Below, one piece after another: positions 11,154 through 20,682 of a stretch of DNA of 64,000 nt. Every line of letters starts with the position of its first letter. Position 1 is the stretch's first letter. A program made the position numbers and the translations under genes. Origin of the DNA: Hydnum rufescens UP504 (taxonomy: Eukaryota; Basidiomycota; Agaricomycetes; Cantharellales; Hydnaceae); contig MU129164.1 in assembly GCA_014904985.1 (NCBI GenBank), positions 1 to 64,000 on the forward strand, read 5' to 3'. The notes beneath the pieces were generated by a model that did no database searches, was not told the DNA's origin, and saw only the letters and a program-made list of their open reading frames with translations.

Positions 11154-11967
11154 GATTTAAAGTTGAAAAAAAAAGTGGAAGATGAGGTGAGAAGCGTTTT
11201 CCATTCATTGCGTTTTCTCATCAGGTTCCACTCCTTTTTGATGTGCCACTTATTTTTGGGTACAGGTACCTGAAAGGAAGAAGAATTGAGCAAGTGGCGG
11301 GTATCTCCGAAATGTGGACTTGGTATAACTTTGCTCAAACTTCTTGGATATATGGAAATTTCCCATGCTGGTCTGTGGTACGGTGTAGGGGGAGGTAGAC
11401 TTCTCAATGGATTTTTTATACCATATATGGTTACCCGTTCTTGCAGAGTTCGGCACACGAGTTCCGGTCAATACATCTTTCCAAATGCGGCATATGACAT
11501 AATTATTTTAAATGTACTATTTAATTAAGATTCCACCTACTCCCTAATTTGGCCATCTGCAAGGAACCAGTTAGAACACTGGTAAACTGGGTTGGAAGTC
11601 TTGCATCGGTGTTTGGTCACTCTAAATTTAGTCTAAATATGCTCAATTTCAAGGAAATGTTGATCTAAATATTTTGTATTGATATGTAGAGCAAAACTGT
11701 GCAGCCTAAGGGACCCTTACGTCCATACAAAGCGATCCCAGCCTCTATATAGAGGCTGGTGTTCCTGCCTAGAATGACCAGGATGTGGATCACAGGAGAT
11801 TGTGGCGAGACTCTTGCGAATGAATGTGTGTTGACATGTGCGTAACCCACATGACCGGCATACGTATATACACTAGAGTTAATGACTGAGGGAAAAAAGG
11901 ATACTGCTTTGGGGAGCAACTCCACCGACCAGGGTGGTAACCGTGTCAATACCATTCAATCAAGATG
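11154..11967. other. Intergenic stretch, no gene recognised
   Basis: AT-rich sequence without block homology except around 11750-11790, which resembles the HIBCH tail module. Small open frames exist on both strands (the longest 119 codons on -, 11099-11458), with low-complexity composition. Nothing supports a gene. Confidence 0.4.
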
Positions 11968-12028
11968 TATAAATCACGGCACTCCATTTTTCTTCCCCAA
12001 CCTCACCGTGCAGAGAGTGTGGCTTGCA
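11968..12028 (+). promoter_or_regulatory. Core promoter of gene A copy 3
   Basis: TATAAATC at 11968-11975 lies 61 bases before the ATG, followed by the pyrimidine run CCATTTTTCTTCCCC (11984-11998). The same run precedes the copies at 20134, 27044, 38493 and 46962 at nearly the same distance and probably marks the transcription start region. This is the 'METS/MEG' leader class. Confidence 0.55.
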
Positions 12029-13262
12029 ATGGAGGGTGCGCACTATGGCTTGCACATCTGTGAGCCCTAAGGCACCCCAAATTACTGTAATTCTCATGCC
12101 ATGCCCATTCAATCACCCCTCTCACAGATACCGGAAACGGCGGAAATGGTGAAAGCCCTACAGGGAGTGCCAATGGTGGACGAGCCGGCGATGTTCACCT
12201 CACAGATTCCCATTCCACCACCAACAATGTTTGTGAGTCGAGGTCATGCACATTATTACCCTGGTCATTTTAAAACTCCGAGCCACAGTGAATGTCTGGC
12301 ATATTTACAATCGTAATGTAGCGACACCAGTCGGTGAAGGACCACCACCCTCGGGTATATACATTTCCTGCCATTTTGGAGGGCTCGAGTTGCGGGCGGG
12401 GTAGACCTTCCCCTCCTTATCGAGGCCAGTCCTCTGATTGTCTAGTCGTGTTCAAAGATCGAGTTCGTCCCTCGTCTATTTCCGTTCATCATTAGGATTC
12501 GTCACCACGTCTACGATCGTGTCATCCACAGTTCATCTGAACGGCTGTAGAAGATGTGCGCTATGGCAGGGCACGGCAGGACTCCCTTCACGCGCCGACA
12601 GCTTTGTAACAAATTATGTCGTGGTGCGGGCGCAACTAAGATGGAAAATATAGAACCATTAGCTGTATCGTTCTCCCGAGACGAATCGTGCAGCTTCCCC
12701 AGTGGATACAGTTTGAGCAGAAGGCGCATTCAAGCCCCCGATAGCGTCAAAAGAGAAGGGGGTCGTACATGTGCGAGTCATGTGAAGGCCCGCATGTACT
12801 TGGATGATGGGACCACTCCTTACTATGCCAATGATAACCGTACTCGAGTCGACCGCAAATATCTCCAAACCGCAGTAAGATCTCAGGTGGGTGTTAGCGG
12901 GTTAATCACGCATCCGAGGGATTCTGGTCCAGGGAATAGAAGGGGGAAAGACAATAATTTGAGGATTCTATGACTGGCCGTAGGCCGAGTACACTGTACA
13001 GCGACGAAGAAATGGTGTGGGAGAGCGGCAGTACTGTGACTGTGACATGACGAAGCTCGCCGGAGACAGCCGGCCAGCATACCGTGGTGACTCGTTTGTT
13101 GGTCCTCCCTGCGTGACATCGATGACTTGCTCCAGGTGTTCCTTCACAACACTCTGTGGCTCCACAAGAAAGAGGAAATCAATCCCTTTTCCTGGTTTAA
13201 GATCATATGGAAGGACCAGTGCTATGATTTGGTGCATCTCCGAGTCTGGGGCTGTATTCGTT
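12029..13262 (+). pseudogene. Gene A copy 3, exons largely preserved
   Basis: Exon 1 12029-12059; intron to 12127; exon 2 12128-12232 (alternate splice-free reading is proline-rich); exon 3 12289-12395, open, ending SCHFGGLELR; its donor is GCGGGG instead of GTGAGG. Exon 4 from 12458 reads IEFVPRLFPFIIRIRHHV without the stop seen in most copies. Exon 5, from 12551, reads CALWQGTAGLPSRADSF. Exon 6, from 12694, carries the CESC pair but has lost one base after it. The last exon (about 13100-13262) is intact: LRDIDDLLQ..HKKEEINPFPWFK.IWKDQ..DLVHLR. Confidence 0.6.
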
Positions 13263-14114
13263 GATGTGCAATGCATCTCTTCATTGGTATACAACAATCC
13301 AGGGGGTGGTTCTATCGGATAAACAGTGCTTATTTACCCCTTCTCGTGTATAGAATGCATTGTTCCCTCAGAATCTTGTCCACTTTTTGTAATACCCAGC
13401 CGGGGGCGCTGACTTGACACTGTATTACCCAAGTGGACATAGTTATATCATCAAGTAAGTTGTCCTCTCATATGCTTCATGCCTATATGTTACGCTCTAC
13501 ACATGTGTACCAGCACTTTCGACCTCGGCCTCGCTTCAAAGAAACAAGGGCGCCCGCGCGCGTTTGAAATCGAATGAAACGTCCACTATGAACAAGTTCG
13601 CCCCCACGAAATTTAATCCGTTCCATTCGCTCAATTTGTGCATCTACGTGAACCTGATGGTGCTAACTTAGGAAGGAACCTTCTAAAATGATCACCGCGA
13701 CCATCCTTTTTCCGTCGTGGGCGACCTGGATGCCTGTCTTCTGCAGGGATCCCTGTTCCCTTGTTCTCTGAGCCGGCAGTATGAGTCACTCGCTGGAATC
13801 TTCCTGTTGCTGGCACTGGGGGAAGTTATGGGGGATGCACTATCTGTGGTGTCCTGCGACCAGCCCAAACAGCATTTATGTTGAACTACTACACGCAGGA
13901 GCTAGAAGGCCTCCCGGACTTTTGTAAAGACAGCGGGAAAGTCTAGGTTACCCCCACCGCTTTGACGGGAGTTAAAATATAATTTTTCTGGTCCCGGGAC
14001 GGGGATTTCGCTCTGACTTGAACGGGAGTCTTTGTTTCCTTCTCCATTGTATTTCCACTGTGTATCCAATCGAGCCGCTATTTCCTGGTAAGCATAATTC
14101 AATAACAGGAGCCC
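13263..14114 (+). repeat. Modules D, E and part of F of block 3, decayed
   Basis: 13320-13600 matches module D but is shortened and lacks the C-terminal coding part. 13640-13860 matches module E (with GAGCCGGCAGTATGAGTCAC at 13771). 13990-14100 contains the module F stretch with TATCCAATCGAG..CGCTATTT. 13880-13985 is private to this block. No open gene survives. Confidence 0.4.
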
Positions 14115-14123
14115 ATGTTATAC

Positions 14124-14361
14124 CAGACTCCTTCCCAGTCGCATGGCTTTCTTCGCGCTTGGTCTCCACGAATAGCAGTTAAGTCCTAAATCCGTGACTT
14201 TGGATCCGGATTACATAATGTATTATAAAATAATAACGGAAATTAAGTAAAATCCGATCATCTATGCCAAACAATATAATTCGGATTCAAAATCTCGGAT
14301 TTAGGACTTAACTGCTATTTGTGAAAACCAAGCCACGCGACTGGGAAGGAGTCTGATGTTA
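14124..14361. mobile_element. Palindromic miniature element, 9-bp target duplication, probable Mutator-like
   Basis: Long terminal inverted repeats: CAGACTCCTTCCCAGTCGC at the left is mirrored by GCGACTGGGAAGGAGTCTG at the right, and the inner parts include a perfect 24-bp pair at 14171-14194 and 14297-14320. The loop is about 100 bp and AT-rich. ATGTTATAC occurs directly on both sides (14115-14123 and 14362-14370), which fits a 9-bp target duplication. Module F resumes on the right flank, so it is an insertion. It has no coding capacity. Confidence 0.65.
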
Positions 14362-14371
14362 ATGTTATACG

Positions 14372-15029
14372 AGACAATCCAACGGCTTTAAACTGTTTCA
14401 TTTGCACATCCAGCGGCTCATTCCAAATCCCCAACCCAGTAAATTTCGAATGTCCCACACAGGTGGAGGGGAAGAAATCTAAGCAGAAAGGAAGAATCAA
14501 GTCCCGACCCCCCTCAAGTATCTAGGGGATGAGGATGCCAAAGAAATAATTGCTGATGGCGGCCTCTGTGTGCCCAGGAACTCACGTACAGGGTGAGAGA
14601 AGCACTAGGCATAGGTCTAGCCCCATTTTCCGCAGCTTCCAGCTCTTTTTTCACTTGTGACACCCAATGATATGGGCTCTTGTGACGTGTGACACAAGGT
14701 CATTTAGCGATACGATATGGCCAGTGACGTGTGACATATCGTTAAGATCGTAACACTACAGTATGAGTGCCTGGGCATGGTTGTGGACCAGCATCCCATG
14801 AATGACCATGTGGATCCCGGAGATTGTAGCGAGACTGTATTGTGCTTCGTACACCAGGGTCAATTACTGTAAAAAAAGGCAACTTACTGTAAGGGGAGTC
14901 ACGTGCACTTTTTGAAGATTTGAATGGGTTTACACCGCCTTCGGAAGCAACAAAACTGCCTAACATTGCACACATCACAATACTTCATTTTTCTTTCTAA
15001 CTCCGTTGTGCACAGAGGGTGGGCTTGCA
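14372..15029. other. Module F remnant and upstream region of gene A copy 4
   Basis: 14380-14530 matches module F (TTTCATTTGCACATCCAGCG, then AAGAAATCTAAGCAGAAAGG). 14740-14840 matches the HIBCH tail fragment seen at 10870. The pyrimidine-rich leader before the next ATG is decayed and no TATA-like box is visible. The rest is not recognised. Confidence 0.4.
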
Positions 15030-15748
15030 ATGGAGGGTGGACACTATGGCTTCCACATATGTGAGCTCTAAGTCACTTCTAATTACTGTAATTCTCATGC
15101 CATGCCCATTCAACCACCCCTCTCACAGATACCGGAAACGGCGGAAATGGTGAAAGCCCTACAGGAAGTGCCAATGGTGGACGAGCCGGCGATGTTCGCC
15201 TCCTCAATTCCCATTCCATCACCAACAATGTTTGTGAGTCGAGGTCATGCACATTATTATGCTGGTGATTTTAAAACTCCAAGCCCAGGGAATGTCTGGC
15301 ATATTTACACTCATGTGGCCACACCAGTAGGGGAAGGACCACCATGCTCGGGTATATGCATTTGCTTCCATTTTGGAGCCCTCGAATTGAGGGTGAGGTA
15401 GACCTTCCCCTCCCTATCCAGGCCAGTCTTCTGATTGTCGTATTCAAAGATCGAGTTCGTCCCTCGTCTATTTCCATTCATCGTTAGGATTCGCCACCAC
15501 GGCTATTATCGTGTCATCCACAGTTCATATGAGCAGTCGTAGAATATGTGCGCTGTGGCAGGGCGCGGCAGGACTCTCAACAGCTTTGTAACAAATTATG
15601 CCGCTGTGCTGGCGCGACTACGATGGAAAATATAGAGCCATTACCTATATTGTTCTCGGGAGACGAATCGTTCAGGTTCCCTAGTGGATACAGTTTGAGA
15701 AAAACATGTATTTAAGGCCCTGATAGTACCAAAAGAGAAGGGGATGGG
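15030..15748 (+). pseudogene. Gene A copy 4, 3'-truncated by an LTR
   Basis: Exon 1 15030-15060 (MEGGHYGFHI), GTGAGC donor, exon 2 15129-15233, GTGAGT donor at 15234, exon 3 15289-15392 (ending GICICFHFGALELR), GTGAGG donor at 15393, exon 4 from 15450. Very close to copy 3, so a recent sister. It is broken inside exon 6 where the LTR-like element begins; the LDDGT and HKKEE exons are missing. Confidence 0.6.
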
Positions 15749-16134
15749 TGTTGTGATGAAGGATTACGGAATCACCCGAAAATGGTAACAACCCCTATTT
15801 GCGCTCAATGACGGAAACAAGCGCAACCCCCCTGAATGCGGTGAGCTCAGATCTCATACTGTCTCACCAGAACATTCCCCTTGTTTCTTCACTACCGATA
15901 TTCGAACATTGTTCCCCTTCTTACATTTTCCTTGACCTCTTGTAAATAGTATAAAAGGGCGCACCAAGAATAATAAGGACCTTCATCTTATTCCTTCCTC
16001 CCAACCCACCCAAGAAATTGAGGCTCTCCGACCCTTCAATCCTTCCTCACCCACGTAGTAATCAGGGGGTGTCCGTTCTTATGACCACTACGACTATTCA
16101 GTCATGCAGTCACGCACCCCTGTGAATTGAACCA
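15749..16134 (+). mobile_element. Probable solo LTR (family shared with 51.7-52.2 kb)
   Basis: Starts TGTTGTGATG and has a promoter-like box AGTATAAAAGG (about 15947) followed by a pyrimidine-rich stretch. CTTGTAAATAGTATAAAAGG and TAGTAATCAGGGGG recur with small differences in the element at 51.7-52.2 kb. Flanking sequences belong to two different gene-A copies, so recombination here is likely and no target duplication can be read. The 3' end is approximate. Confidence 0.45.
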
Positions 16135-16149
16135 AATCCAGATATTGTC

Positions 16150-17262
16150 ACACATCGGAAGCCCCACATGACTTCCAACTATAGTTCTCATGCAAACATC
16201 TCTTTCTCAGACACTGGAAATACTGGCAGTAGTGAAAATGATACAAGTCTTTCCACCGGTGGGCGAGGAGGGGATGTTTTCCTCTCGTATTCTAACACAA
16301 ACAATGTCTGTGAGTCGGGCTTCTTCCACATTCGAGCCTCTCCATTTTAAAATTCCAAGATATACATAGCAAATATCGGCCATATTTATGGTCATAATGT
16401 AGGCACGCTCATGGGCGACGCACCACCAAGCTCGGGGATCTACATTTGCCTGCGCTATGGGGCACTCGAATTGCGGGTGAGGTGGATCTTTCCCTCCTTG
16501 ATCGACACCGGTCGTCTGATTGTCTATTCGTGTTCAAAGACCGAGTTCGTCGCTCGTCTATTTCCGTTCATCATCGTGATTCGCCACCATGTGTAGGATC
16601 GCGTCATCTACAGTTCATCGGGGAGGTCGCAGAAGACGTGCGGAGGTCTCCCCCCAGGCACCGATAGCTTCGTGACATTGACGCAGCTGGGATAGAAGAT
16701 ACAGAACCATTAATTATATCTTAATTCCAAGACGAATGGCACAGGTTCCTGAGTGGATACAGTATGATCACAAGGCATATTCAAGCAGCCAGCAGCATTG
16801 GCCAAGAGGGGGTTATAGGTGTGAAAATTGTGTGATAGCTCACATATACTTGGATGACAGGACTGCGTCTTATGCGATAACTGCGCACTCGTGAGTAGCA
16901 GATATCTCCAAGCACAAGTGAAGTCTCAAGTGGGTGTTGCAGATTAATCGTGCATCCAGGGGTGTGAGTTTCTGTCGGGCGAGGCGTGATCTCAGATTGG
17001 ATCCGAAAGTGTAGTACACCAAATTCTCGGTTTACATCCGGAGGGGCGGGAAAGTCAAGAGTGTACAGGGGCGAAGAAATAAGACGTGACTCGCCGGAGA
17101 TAGCCGGCCAAGGCATCTGCAGATCTTCCCGGCCAGTAAGCACACCTCGTGTTGCGGAGGGGGGAACGTACTTGGGCCAAGGGGTACTCCGCTGCTTGGT
17201 TGTGCGTCCCCTCCAGCGTGACATTGATGGCTTGCTTACGCCACTCTTTATTGGTATATAAA
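16150..17262 (+). pseudogene. Gene A copy 5, start lost
   Basis: Exon 1 is unreadable and its donor is GGAAGC instead of GTAAGC. Exon 2 is 16211-16309, GTGAGT donor 16310. Exon 3, 16370-16476, is fully open (SNIGHIYGHNVGTLMGDAPP, then IYICLRYGALELR). Exon 4 begins at 16540 (TEFVARLFPFIIVIRHHV). Exon 6 (16745 on) is the best example in the window: VPEWIQYDHKAYSSSQQ, then CENC at 16820-16831 and AHIYLDDRT, open to 16891. The following HKKEE exon is deleted and module D joins directly. Confidence 0.6.
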
Positions 17263-17312
17263 GATTGAGTGGCAGGGGGTGATTCGATTGGATAAAAGCG
17301 CTGTTTTCACTG
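17255..17312 (+). promoter_or_regulatory. TATA-like box ahead of module D, block 5
   Basis: TATATAAAG (17255-17263) sits 50 bases before ATG 17313. Equivalent positions elsewhere read TACATAAAT (28264), TATAGAAAT (57602) and TATACAAAG (48201), so the site is conserved but decayed. It suggests module D is, or was, a separate transcription unit and not the end of gene A. Confidence 0.4.
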
Positions 17313-17940
17313 GTGGAATGTAGCGCCCCCTCAGAATCTGGTCCTAACCAATTGATTGCTTTCTTCGGCCTCGACACTTGTAATCCAACCGAGGGCGCCT
17401 GGCTTAGCACCGCATCACCAAGCACATATACTTACAGCTGTAGGCACGCTCTCCTCTCGTTCCATTCAAGTGCTCGGAGTCTACACATTATGTTCCACAG
17501 TTACATACCGGTGCTTCTAATTCTATCCACATTGCTTCCATGTGGATTCGACCACGAAGCTCACTGTATTATACAATCCCAAATCGATCCTCAAGCTCTT
17601 CACTACAGTGTGCTCCACAAAGTCCCTTCGAGACATCAGGTGAATACGCCGGCAGATCAATCAACGTCTACACCTAGGGCAGCCTCAACCCCGACATCAG
17701 CTCCTCAGCATAGACACGGGCGTCCGAACACGTTGAAAATCCAGAAGCCAAACGCGCGTGACCTGTCCACTATGGACACGTTGGTCGCCACGAACCTTGA
17801 TCTACTCTGTTCGTTCAACATCTCCATCGACGTGAGCCATGGTGCACGAAGAAGACTCATCCATGGGCGGTGCAGAAGCGCTGGCTGACGCTGTGCAAGC
17901 CATGGGTCTATCGGGTCTGGCTTCTCTTACGAAGCAATAA
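17313..17940 (+). pseudogene. Module D, block 5: unrecognised, possible AT-hook-like protein
   Basis: One frame is open from 17313 to 17888 (191 codons), with a Ser/Thr/Pro-rich middle and HRHGRPNTLK, which resembles an AT-hook (basic-GRP-basic). In the related copy at 28.3 kb the same site reads HRQGRPNTFK. From ATGGACACG (17772) a second frame conserved between blocks gives MDTLVATN..., then EEDS.MGGAEALADAVQAMG and the end LTKQ with stop 17938-17940. The two readings meet near 17830, so this copy carries a frameshift relative to the consensus end SPTKQ. Confidence 0.4.
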
Positions 17941-17959
17941 ACTGTTATCAGCGCGGTTT

Positions 17960-19365
17960 TTTCTTCTATTCAAAATTTGCATTCTAATCCTGTGGCTCCC
18001 AGTTCCGAACCTTTCTTTGGCGGCTTCGTATCATGGAACCTCCTAGGATGGTCGCCGCAGAGTGTGGCGAACCTGCCTTCGTTTCCGTCCCCATGGTGCT
18101 CGCAGCGTATAAGCTTTTGGAGCGCCCGACCCGCACAAATTCCTGTTCCCACTTTCTGCGAGCCGGCATTATGGGTCATTCATTAGGTTCTTTTCGTCGG
18201 TGCTTTATAAAGGATGCACTCCTTGCGGTGCTTTACGGCCTACCCGAGTACTCCAGGAAACAAGCCAAGCGCAGGTTGATTCCCCATGTTTGAGGGGAAT
18301 TCATGAGATTGATCCCACCATTGGGCAGGCATTGTGGCTTTTATCGCCCGTATGGAAGGAGATGAACGAGAGCCTCTACCCCTCCCATCGCAGTGTCCAT
18401 TCGAGCACTATTTTTCGGGAAGCGTAATTCAACACGGATCCCATGTCAGAGGGGAGGAGTAAGCTGTTTCATTTGCATATACAGTGACTCGTTCCGAAGC
18501 CCGAGCCCATTAAATTCACAGCATCCCACGGAAAGGAAGAATTAATTCCCGACCCAACACGAATATCTAGATCTACGTGGGTCGCTTGAATTCCCACGAG
18601 CGTTGGCAGGTTGGGGATGTGTCAATCGGAGGGATGCACACAGCTCGCACAATGGGAAGGCTACTACGCCCGTGGCCGCGTCCTTGCCTAGAATTTTTTC
18701 AAGCAAAAGTGTTTCGCCTCGAGGAACATCCTCCGGGATATGGTTTGGGTTCCCCCAAAGCACTGCCGCTGGTCGGTGGGTCGTCGGGAGTCTTCGAACC
18801 CGTAAAATTGTACCTGGAGTGGCGAGAAGCAAGTACCTGGATCACTTTATTCCATGGCACACGGCCCGAGGAGAGTCTCCCTTTCGAATCAGGGTGCAAT
18901 TTGGGACCCTGAGTAAAGTGATGGGTCTGTGCGCCTATATGATGATGTACCTAATTGCAAGTCTATTTCTTCCCGAATGCCGTGCAAACGTGGTACTCAC
19001 GTCATTTCCCCAGGTACTCATGATTGTTTTATCAATTCTCTGGCACCCTTTTATTCTACGTTCATCCGGCCCATCCGTCTTCAACGTTCCTGTATGACGA
19101 AAATCAAAGGAAAAGCCCATGAAGCCAGCGCATTCAGACCCGATTGCGAGAGTAACACTGATCTCTCGGACCCGGATTCGGTTTTCGATGATCGTGAATC
19201 CACTTAAACAGAATAGGTTACGGACGTGGGTGGGCGTAGTTTCTGGCGTTAGTAATGCGGTGTCGGGAAATAGGACGTGCGCCATCACGATATTTCTGAC
19301 GAAACGCAATCCACTCAACTTGGCAAGTCAGATTGCTTCTACCTGAGGAAACGGCAAGATCACTT
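17960..19365 (+). repeat. Modules E, F and G, block 5
   Basis: E (about 18000-18280) includes MEPPRMVAAECGEPAF and an ATG reading MGHSLGSFRR followed by IKDALLAVLYGLPEYSRK. F (18290-18780) ends in a decayed form of the EVFRVEEHPPYGGM reading found in blocks 7 and 14. G (18790-19365) has IHE/KAHEASAFRPDCESNTDL followed by an acidic DSVFDDRE tail. These segments are conserved across blocks, but I cannot assemble a single gene from any copy and recognise no domain. Confidence 0.4.
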
Positions 19366-19559
19366 GGATATCCGGATCAAAATATATCACGATGTCTAGA
19401 ATGAGGGAAGTTCAAGAACTACTCAAACTGCTGGGCTGTCTGTGCGAGGCAGGAATATGGATACATATAGCAATCGCCCAAGTCTGAATCATTCGACGAA
19501 TGGAACTGTCGAGCTTTCTTGTCTACGGACGAAAAAATGAGTATCGTGGGTGACATGGA
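19366..19559. repeat. Module G2, block 5
   Basis: Continues G with a reading close to EFKELLK..LCEAGI and FDEWNC, related to 35.4-35.6 kb and 42.69-42.81 kb. It ends where the sequence switches to a reverse-strand A-II segment. Frames are broken. Confidence 0.35.
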
Positions 19560-19841
19560 GAATTTTTTCCAGCTAGCATTGTGTCCACCTGTCTGAGTTT
19601 CTCAGAGTCTCTGCCATTCCTATCTAATTATGGCCTGGGTAATTGCTACCCATGTTTTAGCCTGGTCGTACGAGGACCACCACATAAAAGCATCGGCGTC
19701 CGAAAGAGAACTTGCCGCATACTGCCGTAGCACACTTATCTCAGGCTGTGGCCCTGCCGCCAAGTCTACTAGCATACCTAATGTTGCCGGCGGGCATCTG
19801 CTGTGTGACAGCCGGAAGGCACCCTTATCGGGAAGACCCAC
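19560..19841 (-). pseudogene. A-II segment on the reverse strand, block 5
   Basis: The reverse complement matches exons 5-6 of A-II (compare 39010-39130): SVLRQYAASSLSDADAF aligns with MLPQDVAASLLEVRAF, and WWSSYDQAKT with WSWCDWPRKST. In blocks 7 and 14 the A-II segment after module G is on the + strand, so this one is inverted. Confidence 0.5.
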
Positions 19842-20133
19842 CTTGCCTAAATTTCACACGGAATTTCCGGGAAACATTCGATATTCTAGCTTCGACCTCA
19901 AACATTGTGAAGGTAGTGTTACTACCGCTTATCAAAATGGACAATCGGGTCTCGGGCCGGGCATTGGGTTCTCGCGCGGCAAGTGCTGCTGTGGCGGTGT
20001 GAATTGTAAATAGTTAATTTCTCACACTGCTCAAAATGGTAACATGCTCGATAAGGATTCATAGTACAATGTAGAAAAGCACCGTTCCATTTTTCTTCCC
20101 CAGTACCACTGTGCCATTAGCGGGCGGCTCGCA
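19842..20133 (+). other. Upstream region of gene A copy 6
   Basis: No gene. The last 50 bases carry the leader CCATTTTTCTTCCCC (20088-20102), with GTAGAAAAG (20071) in place of the TATA-like box of other copies; the same substitution is found in the promoter at 38.4 kb. Confidence 0.4.
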
Positions 20134-20258
20134 ATGGAGACTTCAAGTCATCACTTGTGCATCTGTGAGCCCTATCGAACTCCAATTCCCATATCGATTT
20201 AATCGACTCCTTCGTAGATACTAGGAATGGTGGCAGCACCGTGGCAGATTGATTCCGG
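20134..20258 (+). pseudogene. Gene A copy 6, exon 1 and start of exon 2 only
   Basis: ATG 20134; exon 1 20134-20164 (METSSHHLCI), GTGAGC donor 20165, acceptor TAG ending 20217, exon 2 begins 20218 and is cut near 20258 by the minisatellite that follows. A clear fragment. Confidence 0.6.
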
Positions 20259-20279
20259 TGTTCCAAATACGGAAGACAA

Positions 20280-20575
20280 TATAGGTAACGCCTAGCCTGC
20301 GACGGCGGCGACGCCAACCGACGTTGGAACTTCCTATCTTGCCCAATTGAGTCAATATATGTAACGCCTAGCCTGCGGCGGCGGTGACGCCAACCGACGT
20401 TGGAACTTCCTATCTTTTCCAATTAAGTCAATATATTAGCCTGCGGCGGCGGCGACGCCAACCGACGTTGGAACTTCCTATCTTGCCCAATTGAGTCAGT
20501 ATATGTAACGCCTGGCCTGCGGCGGCGGTGACGCCGCCCGACGTTGGAACTTCCTATCTTGCCCAGTCGAGTTTG
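20280..20575. repeat. 76-bp minisatellite, 4 copies
   Basis: GCCTGCG starts recur at 20295, 20371, 20439 and 20515: period 76, with one unit shortened by 8 bases. Each unit has a GC-rich half (GGCGGCGGTGACGCC) and the stretch GACGTTGGAACTTCCTATCTTG. The latter part, with CCCAATTGAGT, also occurs as single copies upstream of gene A at 30.34 and 56.08 kb, so the repeat is an amplified upstream promoter segment. Confidence 0.85.
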
Positions 20576-20682
20576 CCAATTCAGTGTAGGAGGTATCTAA
20601 CACTTATGATCTTTCAATTTCTGATGGCACTCTAAAAATGCCGAACAGCCCCACCCCTCTTCCATCTATCAGTGCACGTACC

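Noticed and set aside
16781..17425. Longest reverse-strand ORF in its region (214 codons)
   Set aside because: It runs antisense across gene A exon 6, the inter-exon region and module D, which are all supported on the + strand by splice sites and cross-copy conservation. It is not open in the other blocks.
20280..20575. Direct repeats as a CRISPR array
   Set aside because: Units are contiguous 76-bp minisatellite copies without spacers, and the genome is eukaryotic.
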